64,000 bases of DNA from Deltaproteobacteria bacterium (GCA_020632715.1 JACKFA010000003.1:372001-436000); one strand, 5' to 3'. Positions 34,932 to 44,150 are shown, counted from the first letter of the stretch. Notes: a model not told the origin generated them from the sequence alone. Made by a program: numbers and translations.

Positions 34932-37346
34932 ATGCCGCCCACACGAGCCGTCTGCCTCGTCGTCGCCTCGCTCCTCACCGCGTGCGGTGGCGCCGACGGC
35001 GCCGGCAGCGACACCTCCAACGCCGCCGACACCTCGGCCCCGGCCGACGCGAGCGATGTCGACATCAGCGAGGACGACGGCGCCACCACCGAGTCCACGA
35101 CGCCCGACGCAGACGCCGCGGGCGACAGCACCGCGCCCGACGCGGACGTCGCGACGGACACCGTCGAGGACGCGGCCACCGTCGACACCGCGACCCCGGC
35201 GGCCGCGTGGCCGGCGCTCCCGGGCTCGTCGCCGTGCCCACTCGACGCTGGCGCTCCGCTCCTCGACGCGGCGCTCGAGGCCGTCGGCCTCGACCACGAC
35301 TCGCTCGGCTGGACCGACGCCGACCTCCGTCGCTCGACCGGCTACTACCTCGGGGGCGTCCTCGACGACGCCTTCCTCCTCCCTTGGCAGCGCGCCACGC
35401 TCTGGAGCGGCGCGCGCGCGGGCTGCACCGCGAGCGCCATCGCCGAGCGTCTCGACACCGCCCTCACCAGCCCCCACCCGATCTCCACGGCCATTCGCCT
35501 CGCGGCGGAGCTCCTCGCGCGCGAGGGCGACGGCGGGCCGACCCCCGCCGTCGCCGCGTCGACGCTGGCCGAGGCGCTCTCCCTCGCGTGCGCCGCCGCC
35601 GGGCGACAATGCGCCCCCGACACGAGCGCCGTCGCGCCCGAGCTCGCCGAGGCGCTGCTCCCGGTCGTGCTCGCCATCGCGGACGGACTCGCCGCGCGCC
35701 GGAACATGGTGGCCGATGCCCCGCCGCTCCCCGGGACGACCTGGGTGGCCAGCGGCGGCATCGGCACCATGGCCTTCGCCTCCTACCCGGCGCTCGTCGA
35801 CCAGGCCGTCCGGGACCATCTGCTCGGCGCGACCACGCGCCCCGCGCTCAACCTCGCCGCGGCCCGGATCGCGTGGGCGATCGAGACGGTGGACTGGTCC
35901 CGCCTCCGCGACCGAGCAGACATCGACGCCGTCGCGATCCCGACGCCGATCGGCTGGCTCCGCGTCGGCGGCGCCAGCGCCGACACGTACCCCGCCGACC
36001 TCGGTGAGACCTTTCTCCTCGTCGACCTCGGCGGCGATGACCACTACGAGAACGAGGTCGGCGCCAACACCGCGTCCTCCTTCGGGGTCAACGTCGCCCT
36101 CGATCTCGCAGGCGCCGACGACTACGGCTACGTCGAGACGCCGACCCCCCAGGACGACCCAGCGCTGCTCCCCGCCGATCCTGCCGGGCGCTACGTCGGG
36201 GACGCCAGCTACGGCCCGCTCAGCCTCTCCCGCGCGGCGCGCCAGGGCGCCGGCCGCCACGGCGTCGGGATGCTCTTCGACCTCGGGCGCGGAAACGACC
36301 ACTACCGCTCCCTCACCATGAGCCAGGGCTACGCACACCTCGGCGTCGGCGTGCTCTACGACGACGGCGGCGACGACATCTACGAGAGCGAGCAGGCGAG
36401 CCAGGGGGCGGCCGGCTACGGCATCGGCCTCCTCGTCGACGCGGGCGGCGACGACCGCTATCGCGTCGCCACCAACGGCCAGGGCGCAGGCGCCCCCGCG
36501 GGCGCCGGGCTCCTCTGGGACGGCGCCGGCGACGACGACTACCGGTGCGATCCCGGCACCGAGGAGAGCGAGACGCTCCCGCTCTTCTTCAGCCCCCAGA
36601 TGCCCGGGACCGCGAACAACTCCTCATCCCAGGGCGCCGGCACCGGGATCCGCTGGGACGAGCAGGGCGTCTTCCTGTCCGGCGGCCTCGGCGTCCTCCG
36701 GGACGTCGCGGGCGACGACCACTATCGCTGCGGCGTCTTCTGCGAGGGGAGCGGCTTCTGGCAGGGCGTCGGGCTCCTCGCCGACGGCGCCGGCGCCGAC
36801 ACCTACGACGGTCTCTACTACGCCGACGGTGGCGCTGCCCACTACGCCATCGGCGTCGTCCTCGACGCCGGCCCCGGCGACGACGCCGTCGGCATGACGT
36901 TCACGCCCCGCTACGTCCAGGTCGGCGCCGGACACGACTTCAGCCTCGGCTTCTTCTGGAACGAGGCCGGCGACGACCAGTACCGCGTGGGGGGCCTCTC
37001 CCTCGGCGCCGGGAACTGCAACGGGATCGGGCTCTTCGTCGACGAGGACGGCGCCGACGCCTACGCGATCGGCCCCTCCTCGACCGGCTACGCGAGCCTC
37101 GGCGAGTGCGCGGGCGACGCGACCCGGCCCCTCGCGCCGACCGTCGGGCTCTTCGTCGACGCCGGCGGCGCCGACGACTACGGTGTCGTGGCGGACCCAC
37201 CCGACGCCACGACGCCAAGCGATGGTCGCGCGTGGCGCCGCTCGCAGGGGGGCGTCGCGACGGAGCTCGGTGTGGGACTCGATGGCGACGGCGCGAGCGG
37301 GCTCCTCGGCCTCGGTCGCGTCTCCCCGCCGCCGGCGCGCCGCTGA
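34932..37346 (+). CDS. lipoprotein with 12 or so GDD-Y repeats
   Basis: 804 aa. The lipobox ends at C18 (LLTAC), followed by an Asp/Thr/Ala linker (to about 95) and a helical domain (about 100-340). Residues about 357-755 are about twelve repeats of 25-40 residues with the core G-(V/I)-G-(L/V)-L-x-D-x-G-G-(D/A)-D-x-Y. These acidic Gly-rich turns would suit a calcium-dependent beta-solenoid or beta-propeller, but I do not recognise the family. GAGGAG lies at good spacing before ATG 34932. Ends 16 bp before convergent mutM. Confidence 0.82.
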   Translation: MPPTRAVCLVVASLLTACGGADGAGSDTSNAADTSAPADASDVDISEDDGATTESTTPDADAAGDSTAPDADVATDTVEDAATVDTATPAAAWPALPGSSPCPLDAGAPLLDAALEAVGLDHDSLGWTDADLRRSTGYYLGGVLDDAFLLPWQRATLWSGARAGCTASAIAERLDTALTSPHPISTAIRLAAELLAREGDGGPTPAVAASTLAEALSLACAAAGRQCAPDTSAVAPELAEALLPVVLAIADGLAARRNMVADAPPLPGTTWVASGGIGTMAFASYPALVDQAVRDHLLGATTRPALNLAAARIAWAIETVDWSRLRDRADIDAVAIPTPIGWLRVGGASADTYPADLGETFLLVDLGGDDHYENEVGANTASSFGVNVALDLAGADDYGYVETPTPQDDPALLPADPAGRYVGDASYGPLSLSRAARQGAGRHGVGMLFDLGRGNDHYRSLTMSQGYAHLGVGVLYDDGGDDIYESEQASQGAAGYGIGLLVDAGGDDRYRVATNGQGAGAPAGAGLLWDGAGDDDYRCDPGTEESETLPLFFSPQMPGTANNSSSQGAGTGIRWDEQGVFLSGGLGVLRDVAGDDHYRCGVFCEGSGFWQGVGLLADGAGADTYDGLYYADGGAAHYAIGVVLDAGPGDDAVGMTFTPRYVQVGAGHDFSLGFFWNEAGDDQYRVGGLSLGAGNCNGIGLFVDEDGADAYAIGPSSTGYASLGECAGDATRPLAPTVGLFVDAGGADDYGVVADPPDATTPSDGRAWRRSQGGVATELGVGLDGDGASGLLGLGRVSPPPARR

Positions 37347-37362
37347 CGCCTTCGCCCCCCGC

Positions 37363-38181
37363 TCAGCTCCGCCGACGCTGGCACCGCGGGCAGAAGTGCG
37401 TCCCGCGCTGAGCCGCCACGATCCGGGCGATCGGCGTCCCGCAGCGAGCGCAGGGCTCTCCGGTGCGCCCATACGCCATCAGCGCCCCCGCGAACCCACC
37501 CGAGCCGCCGGAGACGGTCCGGTAGTCCGAGATCGTCGTCCCGCGGTGCGCGATGGCGTCGGCGATGACCTCGACGATGGCGCGATGGAGCTCCCGCACA
37601 CGCGCGTCCGCCACGGCCCGCGCCGCGGTCTCCGGGTGGATCCTCGCGCGCCAGAGCGCCTCGTCGACGTAGATGTTCCCGAGCCCGGCGACAGGGCGCT
37701 GCGACAGGAGGAGCGCCTTCACCGGCGCTCGCCCCCGCAGGCCGCGCCGGAGCGCCGCCACCGTGAACGTGTCCGGATCCGTCGGCTCGGGGCCGAGCGC
37801 GGCCAGCGTCGGGAGGGCCGCGCGGTCGCCTCCCCGCAGCACCAGGAACCGGCCGAAGCGCCGCGGGTCGCGGAAGTGCAGCTCGTTCGGCGCCGGCCCC
37901 TCGAGCGTTACCCGGACGCGCAGGTGATCGGCGGGCGGCACCGGCGTCAGCGTCCCGGTCATCCCGAGATGGATGACGAGCTCGTCACCGCCGTCGAGCG
38001 GCAACACGAGGAACTTGCCGCGGCGCGTGACCGCGAGGATCTCGCGGCCGTCCGCCCGCTCGAGGTCGCGATACTTGGGCCCAGGAGGCGCGTCTCCGCG
38101 TCGCGCGCGCACGATGCGCCGCCCCGCGAGCCACGGCTCGAGCTCTCTCCGGACGGTCTCGACCTCGGGCAGCTCCGGCAT
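37363..38181 (-). CDS. mutM: formamidopyrimidine-DNA glycosylase
   Basis: 272 aa. Removes 8-oxoguanine and FapyG and cleaves the resulting AP site. Catalytic Pro2-Glu3 (MPELPEVETV), the conserved Lys in TRRGKFL (K56), the GMTG and DPRRFGR loops, the H2TH helix GLGNIYVDEALW and the C-terminal zinc finger (CARC ... CPRC) are all intact. Length is normal. Confidence 0.97.
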   Translation of the reverse strand: MPELPEVETVRRELEPWLAGRRIVRARRGDAPPGPKYRDLERADGREILAVTRRGKFLVLPLDGGDELVIHLGMTGTLTPVPPADHLRVRVTLEGPAPNELHFRDPRRFGRFLVLRGGDRAALPTLAALGPEPTDPDTFTVAALRRGLRGRAPVKALLLSQRPVAGLGNIYVDEALWRARIHPETAARAVADARVRELHRAIVEVIADAIAHRGTTISDYRTVSGGSGGFAGALMAYGRTGEPCARCGTPIARIVAAQRGTHFCPRCQRRRS

Positions 38182-38252
38182 CCCCTAGCCGTACCGCCAA
38201 GCGCCCCCCGCCTGCAAGTGGGCGGCGCCCGAGAGCGCCCGCCGCCGCGCGC

Positions 38253-38807
38253 TCAGGTCGCGGCGTCGATGACCATGTCCGCCATCGCCAGCGCCCGCTT
38301 CGCCGCCCCGTCCCCGCCGCCCATCAGGGCGCTCACGCGCGCCGCGTCGATGAGCGCGAGGATGCTCTCGGCGTGCTCTCCCGGCTCGGCCGCTCCGAGC
38401 TCCGTGAACGGCGCCTCGAACAGCTCCCGCATGCGCCCCCGGTACCGCGCCACGACCTCGTTCGCGCTCGCGTCGCCGTCGCCCTCGAAGGCGTACCGCA
38501 GGAAGAGGTCTCCGCCCGGGGGCTGGTTCGCGAGCTCCGTGGCCAGGTGCTCGAACGCGGCGCGGATCCGCGCCCTCGGGTCCTCCACGTCGGCCATCGC
38601 CGCGGAGTAGGCCCCGACGACCCTGGCCTCGTGCAGATCGAGCACGTCGCGGACGAGCTGCTCCTTCGACCCGAAGTGGTGGTAGAGCGTCATCCGGGCG
38701 ACCTTCGCCTCCTCGAGGATGGCGTCGATCCCGGCGCCGCGGAACCCCCGTCGGGCAAAGAGCGTGGTCGCGGCCTCGAGCAGGCGCGCACGACGTGATG
38801 AACGCAT
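38253..38807 (-). CDS. TetR/AcrR-family transcriptional regulator
   Basis: 184 aa. The N-terminal helix-turn-helix reads LLEAATTLFARRGFRGAGIDAILEEAKVARMTLYHHFGSKEQLVRDVL (residues about 9-56), standard for TetR; the C-terminal ligand domain is not classifiable. ATG 38807 has GGGAGG at good spacing and excludes a much longer frame. It probably controls itself and/or the divergent deoxynucleoside kinases; target unknown. Confidence 0.94.
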   Translation of the reverse strand: MRSSRRARLLEAATTLFARRGFRGAGIDAILEEAKVARMTLYHHFGSKEQLVRDVLDLHEARVVGAYSAAMADVEDPRARIRAAFEHLATELANQPPGGDLFLRYAFEGDGDASANEVVARYRGRMRELFEAPFTELGAAEPGEHAESILALIDAARVSALMGGGDGAAKRALAMADMVIDAAT

Positions 38808-39057
38808 TTTTCCTCCCGTGCGACAGCGGGGCGAAGTGGCTTTCAGCGCCCGCGATATTATCTCGACAGCGCGAAAACGGGACTTTGTTCGGCACGTTCC
38901 TGTAACCGCTTTATGGCCTTGATGTTCGCGGAATGGCGCCGCGTCTCGCTCTCCGGTTACGGCGCGCGATGGGTCTCCATGGCTCGGGTGTCCCGGGATT
39001 GTAACTCGCGCGTCACACCTTGCCGATCGCGCTCGAATCGGCGAACGTCCGGCCCTC
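38808..39057. promoter_or_regulatory. AT-richer divergent regulatory region
   Basis: 250 bp between tetR and the kinase pair. It contains the AT-rich CGATATTATCTC (38854-38865), whose minus strand offers GATAAT as a -10 for tetR about 50 bp upstream of its ATG. GTAACCG (38902-38908) and CGGTTAC (38954-38960) form a distant inverted pair. The actual operator is unclear. Confidence 0.4.
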
Positions 39058-39669
39058 GTGACGAGGTTCATCGCCGTCGCAGGAAACATCGGGGCCGGGA
39101 AGACGTCGCTCGTCGAGTTCCTGTCGAAGAAGTACGGCTTCCGCGCGATCTACGAGCCGCACCGCGACAACCCCTACCTCGACGACTTCTACGCCGACAT
39201 GGGCACCTGGGCCTTCCAGAGCCAGCTCTACTTCCTGACCCACAAGTTCCGGCTCCACCTCGATCTCGACCAGGACCGCTCGGAGACCATCGTCCTCGAC
39301 CGCACGATCTACGAGGACGCCGAGATCTTCGCGAAGAACCTCGCGAGCCAGCACATGTCGGCGCGCGACTACGGGCTCTATCGGGAGCTCTACGAGGCGA
39401 TGCGGCGCGCCCTCCGGCCCCCGGACCTGCTCATCTACCTCCGCTGCTCGGTGCGCGCGATCCGCCGCCGCATCAAGGTCCGCGGCCGCCCGAGCGAGCA
39501 GGCCATCCCGACCGCCTACCTGAGCCGGCTGAACGGCCTCTACGAGGACTGGCTCTCGCGCTACGACCAGAGCCCGGTCCTCATCTGGGACAGCGAGCAC
39601 AAGGACTACCTCACCGACCTCGTCGACCGCCTCGAGTTCCGGAAGCGCCTCGCGGAGCTCATCCCGTGA
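39058..39669 (+). CDS. deoxynucleoside kinase (first of tandem pair)
   Basis: 203 aa from GTG 39058. Phosphorylates deoxynucleosides in the salvage pathway. P-loop GNIGAGKT (9-16), the EPHRDNPYLDDFY substrate region, DRTIYEDAEIFA with the DR(S/T) motif (about residue 81) and the LID RIKVRGRPSEQ are those of the dCK/dGK family. It overlaps the second kinase by four bases. The pair resembles the linked dAK/dGK subunits of lactobacilli, which form a heterodimer. Confidence 0.92.
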   Translation: MTRFIAVAGNIGAGKTSLVEFLSKKYGFRAIYEPHRDNPYLDDFYADMGTWAFQSQLYFLTHKFRLHLDLDQDRSETIVLDRTIYEDAEIFAKNLASQHMSARDYGLYRELYEAMRRALRPPDLLIYLRCSVRAIRRRIKVRGRPSEQAIPTAYLSRLNGLYEDWLSRYDQSPVLIWDSEHKDYLTDLVDRLEFRKRLAELIP

Positions 39670-40292
39670 GCCGCCCCCTCTACATCGCCGTCGAGGGGCC
39701 GATCGGGGTCGGCAAGACGACCCTCGTGCACGGGCTCGCGAAGCGCCTCGCGGCGCGCGTCGTGCTCGAGTCCTTCGAAGACAACCCCTTCCTCGCGAAG
39801 TTCTACGAGGACCGCGAGCGCTACGCCTTCCCGACGCAGCTCTTCTTCCTGATGAGCCGCTTCAAGCAGCAGCAGGACCTCCTGCAGCCCGACCTCTTCA
39901 GGCCGGCGCTGCTCAGCGACTACCACCTCCTGAAGGACCGGATCTTCGCGACCCTGACCCTCGCCGACGAGGAGCTCGCCCTCTACGAGCGCGTCTACCG
40001 CTCGCTCGAGTCGCAGATCCTGCGCCCGGACGTGGTCATCTTCCTGTACGCGCCCCTCGAGGTGCTCCTCGGGCGCATCGCCAAGCGCGGCCGCGCCTTC
40101 GAGCAGAACTTCGACCCCGACTACCTCCGCGACGTCGCCCGCGCCTACCAGCACTTCTTCGCGCGCTACCAGGACACGCCGCTCCTGAAGCTCGACAACT
40201 CGCGCCTCGACTACGCCGAGCCCGGATCGGACGCCGACGCCATCCTCGACGACATCCTCGCCACGGTCCGCGGGCTCGCCCGCCCGGGCTGA
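39666..40292 (+). CDS. deoxynucleoside kinase (second of tandem pair)
   Basis: 208 aa from the GTG of a GTGA overlap. P-loop GPIGVGKT (11-18), EDNPFLAKFYEDRERYAFPTQLFFL, a DYHLLKDRIFA motif in place of DRS (about 87) and the LID RIAKRGRAFEQN fit the same kinase family. It differs from its partner in the substrate region, so the two probably have different base preference. Convergent with the membrane-protein gene. Confidence 0.92.
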   Translation: MSRPLYIAVEGPIGVGKTTLVHGLAKRLAARVVLESFEDNPFLAKFYEDRERYAFPTQLFFLMSRFKQQQDLLQPDLFRPALLSDYHLLKDRIFATLTLADEELALYERVYRSLESQILRPDVVIFLYAPLEVLLGRIAKRGRAFEQNFDPDYLRDVARAYQHFFARYQDTPLLKLDNSRLDYAEPGSDADAILDDILATVRGLARPG

Positions 40293-40309
40293 CCGGGCGC
40301 GCGCCGCGC

Positions 40310-41149
40310 TCAGCGCGCCGGCGCGTTCCGCACCGGGCCGAAGAACGCGATGCTCGTGAAGAGCGCCGCCACCCCGATCGCCGCCTGCCCACCGAGCAGG
40401 ACGTAGCCGAAGACCTCGAGGTCGCTGTGGCTGTTGAAGCGCACCACGAGCGGCACGACGATGGCGGTCGCCGTCGCGAGCCCACCGAGGAGCGCGAGGA
40501 TCCCGAGCCCCCCGGCGAGGCCGCCCACCGTCCCGGTGCTCGTGAGCCCCCAGAGCCCGATGAAGATCCACGCGAGCGCCGTCGCGCCTGCGAGCGAGAT
40601 CGCGAGGATCATCTGCAGATCGGGCTCGACCTCCCCGGCGAGCGAGAGGTTCAGGATCGCCCCGATGACCACGAGATAGCAGAACACGGCCGCGGCGCCC
40701 GCGAGCCCGTTCGTCCGCCGCACGGCGAGGGTCATCCCGGGCGCGAGCATCCCGAAGCCGAGGATCAGGAGCGCCGCCGCGACGTAGTGGAACCACTCCT
40801 CGCGGCCGAGCTCCCGCGCGATCGGCGGCAGCTCCGCCACGGCGCCGACCAGGATCAGGAGCGCGCCGATGCCCGCCACCACGAAGGCGCCGCCGCCTCG
40901 TCCCGACGGGGCCGCCGCAGGCCGCGGAGCCGGCGCCGGCGCCCGGCTCGCGGCGCGCCGCTTCACCTCGTCGGCGACGCGCTCCTCGTCGAGCATCACG
41001 GTCTCGGCCTCGCTCGCCGCGGACGGCCCGGCCGCGAGCCGACGATGCAGCTCCGCGATGTCCTCCGGGTCCATCTGCGTCGTCGCCGCGGTGTCGTCGA
41101 TGTCCGGCTCGGGCCACCGCCCCTTGTCGTTGCCGCCGCTTCCCGTCAT
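40310..41149 (-). CDS. multi-pass membrane protein of unknown function
   Basis: 279 aa. A cytosolic, acidic then Ala/Pro-rich N-terminus (about 1-85) is followed by six predicted helices. No enzyme motifs or recognised family. It lies divergent from the MATE transporter with an 83-bp gap. Confidence 0.82.
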   Translation of the reverse strand: MTGSGGNDKGRWPEPDIDDTAATTQMDPEDIAELHRRLAAGPSAASEAETVMLDEERVADEVKRRAASRAPAPAPRPAAAPSGRGGGAFVVAGIGALLILVGAVAELPPIARELGREEWFHYVAAALLILGFGMLAPGMTLAVRRTNGLAGAAAVFCYLVVIGAILNLSLAGEVEPDLQMILAISLAGATALAWIFIGLWGLTSTGTVGGLAGGLGILALLGGLATATAIVVPLVVRFNSHSDLEVFGYVLLGGQAAIGVAALFTSIAFFGPVRNAPAR

Positions 41150-41232
41150 CGTGAGCCTCCTCTGGAGGCTTCGGATCTCGCACCGGCCACGCCCCCAGTC
41201 AACCGGTCAGCCAGCGTCAGAGCGAGGACCCC

Positions 41233-42624
41233 ATCGCCACCCGCGACCTCACCCGGGGCTCGATCCCGTGGCACCTCGCCGCGCTCTCGGGCCCCGTCTT
41301 CCTCGCGATGCTCCTGCAGTCGCTCTACGCCCTCGTCGACCTCGCGTGGGTGCGGAGCCTCGGGCAGGAGGCCGTCGCCGGGCTCTCGATCTCGCTCCAG
41401 GCCTTCTTCATCATCCTCGCCGTGTCGCAGGTCGTCGCCACGACGGCCCTCGCCGAGCTCTCGCGCGCCTACGGCGAGGGGCGCGTCGACGACGCGCGCG
41501 GCTACGCCTCGACCTTCGCCCTCGTCGGCGCGGGCGTCGGCGTCGTCGCCGCGATCGCCGCCTACGTCGCGGCCCCCGGCTACGTCGACGCCTTCGCCCC
41601 GAGCGCCGACGTCTACGACCTCGGCCTCGGCTACTTCCGCGTCACGACCATCACCTTCTTCTCGCAGGTGCTCCTCGTCGTGCTCGGGAACAGCCTCCGC
41701 GCGAGCGGCGACTTCCTGACCCCGATGATCTTCATGATCGTCTCGGTGACCCTGAACGCGGTCCTCGACCCGCTCCTCATCTTCGGCGTCGGCCCCTTCC
41801 CCGAGCTCGGCCTCGACGGCGCCGCCTGGGCCACCGCCTTCGCGCAGCTCGTCGCGCTCGGCGCCTACGTGCTCCGCCTCTCGCGCCCGAGCGACCGCCC
41901 CCGCGTCCTCTTCTTCACGCGCCCCCGCCGCCCCGAGGCCTTCTTCCGCCGCCTCGTCACGCGTGGCCTCCCCGCGGGCGTCCAGTTCTTCCTCATCTCC
42001 GCGGTCCTCGGGATCGTCCTCGCCGCCGTGAAGCCCTACGGCGCCGCGTGGACGGCTACCGCCGGCGGCGGCTTCCGCGTCCTCCAGCAGGCCTTCCTGC
42101 CCCTCGTCGCCATCGGCTCCGCCGCCGCCGCGCTCACCGGGCAGAACCTCGGCGCCCGCGCCCCCGACCGCGTCCGCACCACCATCCACATCGCCCTCCT
42201 CGCCGCCGTCGCCTACGGCGTCCTCGCGGGCCTCTTCTTCTTCGCCGCCGGGCGCGGGGCCTCCTTCTTCTTCGCCGAGGACGACGCCGGCTATGACCTC
42301 GGCGCCCTCTACTTCCGCTGGTCCGCGCCGATGCTCGTCGCCTTCGCGCTGACCTACGTCCCGACCTTCGCCCTCCAGGCCGCCGGCCGCGCCGTCCTCC
42401 CGCTGATGGCCGCGCTCGTCCGCGTCGCGCTCCTCTTCGTCGCGATCGTCGTCGTCATCCCGGCCGTCGACGCCGATCCCGTCTGGATCTTCGGCGCCAC
42501 CACCGTCACGGCCTTCGTCGAGGCGGCCCTCGACTTCGCCCTCGTCGAGCGCTTCCTCGCCCTCATCCGCCGGGAGGCCGCGCCGCTCCCGTCGCCTCAG
42601 CCCGCCGCCGCCGACCCGCCCTGA
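41233..42624 (+). CDS. MATE-family multidrug/organic cation efflux pump, probable ATC start
   Basis: 464 codons. Twelve predicted helices with the MATE blocks DLTRGSIPWHLAALSGPVFLAM (N-terminal), ALVDLAWVRSLG, and duplicated halves; 'NSLRASGDFLTPMI' and 'ALQAAGRAVLPLMAAL' are the paired loop motifs. The first in-frame ATG (41308) would remove the conserved DLTRGSIP segment and half of helix 1. No ATG, GTG or TTG lies upstream in frame, but ATC 41233 has GAGGA five bases before it. I therefore propose an ATC start; if wrong, the gene is 41308-42624. Confidence 0.9.
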   Translation: MATRDLTRGSIPWHLAALSGPVFLAMLLQSLYALVDLAWVRSLGQEAVAGLSISLQAFFIILAVSQVVATTALAELSRAYGEGRVDDARGYASTFALVGAGVGVVAAIAAYVAAPGYVDAFAPSADVYDLGLGYFRVTTITFFSQVLLVVLGNSLRASGDFLTPMIFMIVSVTLNAVLDPLLIFGVGPFPELGLDGAAWATAFAQLVALGAYVLRLSRPSDRPRVLFFTRPRRPEAFFRRLVTRGLPAGVQFFLISAVLGIVLAAVKPYGAAWTATAGGGFRVLQQAFLPLVAIGSAAAALTGQNLGARAPDRVRTTIHIALLAAVAYGVLAGLFFFAAGRGASFFFAEDDAGYDLGALYFRWSAPMLVAFALTYVPTFALQAAGRAVLPLMAALVRVALLFVAIVVVIPAVDADPVWIFGATTVTAFVEAALDFALVERFLALIRREAAPLPSPQPAAADPP

Positions 42625-44081
42625 GCCGCCATCTCCGCGAGGTACTCCTCGCGGAGCGCCGCGATCTCCCCCTTGAGCGCGTCCCGCTCGTCCCGGAGCG
42701 CCGCGATCCGCTCGCTGTGCACCCAGAGCGAGCGCAGCCCGCGCCAGTTCAGCCGGTGCAGCCGCACCTCCGTCGCGTAGCGCAGCGCGAAGACCGCGGC
42801 GAAGGGGAGGGTGAGCCCGTAGGCGAGCCCGGCGACCGGGCCGAAGACCATCGCCACCGCGAGCGCGTACGCGACCCACGAGCCGCCGAAGAGCGAGAGC
42901 CCGACGAGGAGCTTCGTCAGCGCCTGCCGATCCTTCCGCGGCTTCGTGACCCGGAGGAAACCCCTCAGGAGGAGGTACGGTGGCGCGTTGTGCACTGCAC
43001 CATAGAGCGCCGCGGGCGCGCCGAGCACGATGAAGCGACGACGGCTCCGGAAGCGCTTCGAAGCGGCGCCCTTGCTCGCCTCGCTGCGATGTTGCAGTGC
43101 AGCAGATTCGCCGCCGAGACCCAGGTCCGTCCGCTCCTCGAGGTAACGCTGGAGCCGCCGCCGGAGCCCGGCCGTCTTCTCCGGGTCGCGCTCCGTGAGC
43201 CACCGGTAGGCGTCCACGACGCGCCTCACGAGCGCCGTGCGCTCGGCGGGCGTCTGGCCACCGCCGTCGAGCCCCTCCTCGTGGCGGATGTCCACGATGA
43301 GCGAGGTCACCTGCGCGATGACCCGCTCGTCCTCGGTCTCGTCGACGTGCACCGCGAGCTCGCGCAGCGCCTCCTCGAGGTGATCGGTGAGCGACCGCGC
43401 GGCCGCCCGCGGGTCGTCCGCGGCCGCCGCCGCGAACGCGCGCGCGTCGATCGGGTGCCCGAACGCGACGTGAACGTCGCTCCGGAACGCCTGCCGCACG
43501 AGGTAGTTCAGCGCCACCGGCACGATCTGCACGTTCGTGTCGCCGGCGATCGCCGCGTCGAGCGCGATCCGCGCGGCCCCGGTCTTGAGCCGGTGCACCT
43601 TCAGGCGCTCGTGGGTGTGCCCCTCCGGGAAGATCGCGATGACGCCGCGGTCCTCGAGCACCTTCCGGGCCGCGGCGAAGGCGCCCGCGTTGTCGACGTT
43701 GCCCTTGCCGTGGTCGCTCGGCCGCGCGATGGGCACGGCGCCGACGGCCCGCAGGAGTCGCCCGAAGAGCGGCACCTTGAAGAGCCCGTCGCGCGCGCAG
43801 AACGTGACCTGCCGGTCCTCGAAGAGACCGAGCAGGAGCGGGTCGACGATGGAGTTCCCGTGCGTCGCGGCGAGGATCGTCGGGCGCGACGCGTCGAGGT
43901 GCTCGCGCCCCGTGACCTCGACGGTGCGGTAGTAGACGCGGAGCGCGCCGCGCACGGCCGCGCGCAGCCCGCGATAGAAGCCGGACGGGCCTTTCCCGGG
44001 CGCGCGTCCCCAGCCGGCTGGGTCGGCGCGCCGCGGCCGCTCTCCGGACGTGACGGTCCCGGGCGACGTGGTGTCGTTCAT
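42597..44081 (-). CDS. PlsC/Gat1-type glycerolipid acyltransferase with C-terminal membrane domain
   Basis: 494 aa. The acyltransferase core (about 50-250) has the catalytic motif THGNSIVD (H74, D80, in the spacing of Gat1/Gpt2-type enzymes), ARDGLFKVPLFGRLL, VPIARPSD and FPEGHTH. Residues about 385-445 hold hydrophobic helices, followed by a coiled-coil tail (RDERDALKGEIAALREEYL). Likely acylates glycerol-3-phosphate or lysophosphatidate. It overlaps the MATE 3' end by 28 bp, tail to tail. Codons at 42985-43107 are AT-rich and contain two facing copies of the dispersed palindrome. Confidence 0.88.
   Translation of the reverse strand: MNDTTSPGTVTSGERPRRADPAGWGRAPGKGPSGFYRGLRAAVRGALRVYYRTVEVTGREHLDASRPTILAATHGNSIVDPLLLGLFEDRQVTFCARDGLFKVPLFGRLLRAVGAVPIARPSDHGKGNVDNAGAFAAARKVLEDRGVIAIFPEGHTHERLKVHRLKTGAARIALDAAIAGDTNVQIVPVALNYLVRQAFRSDVHVAFGHPIDARAFAAAAADDPRAAARSLTDHLEEALRELAVHVDETEDERVIAQVTSLIVDIRHEEGLDGGGQTPAERTALVRRVVDAYRWLTERDPEKTAGLRRRLQRYLEERTDLGLGGESAALQHRSEASKGAASKRFRSRRRFIVLGAPAALYGAVHNAPPYLLLRGFLRVTKPRKDRQALTKLLVGLSLFGGSWVAYALAVAMVFGPVAGLAYGLTLPFAAVFALRYATEVRLHRLNWRGLRSLWVHSERIAALRDERDALKGEIAALREEYLAEMAAQGGSAAAG
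42985..43107. repeat. two facing copies of the TGCASTGCA palindrome inside the acyltransferase gene
   Basis: TGCACTGCA at 42991-42999 and TGCAGTGCA at 43094-43102. The surrounding codons on the coding strand include GAA TCT GCT GCA CTG CAA CAT and GGT GCA, which are uncommon elsewhere in the gene. Confidence 0.5.
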
Positions 44082-44150
44082 GCGGCGAGGATAGCGGTCG
44101 AGCCTCGCGCGGGGAAGTGCCGGCCCGTCGCCCGGCCCCGAACGTGACGA

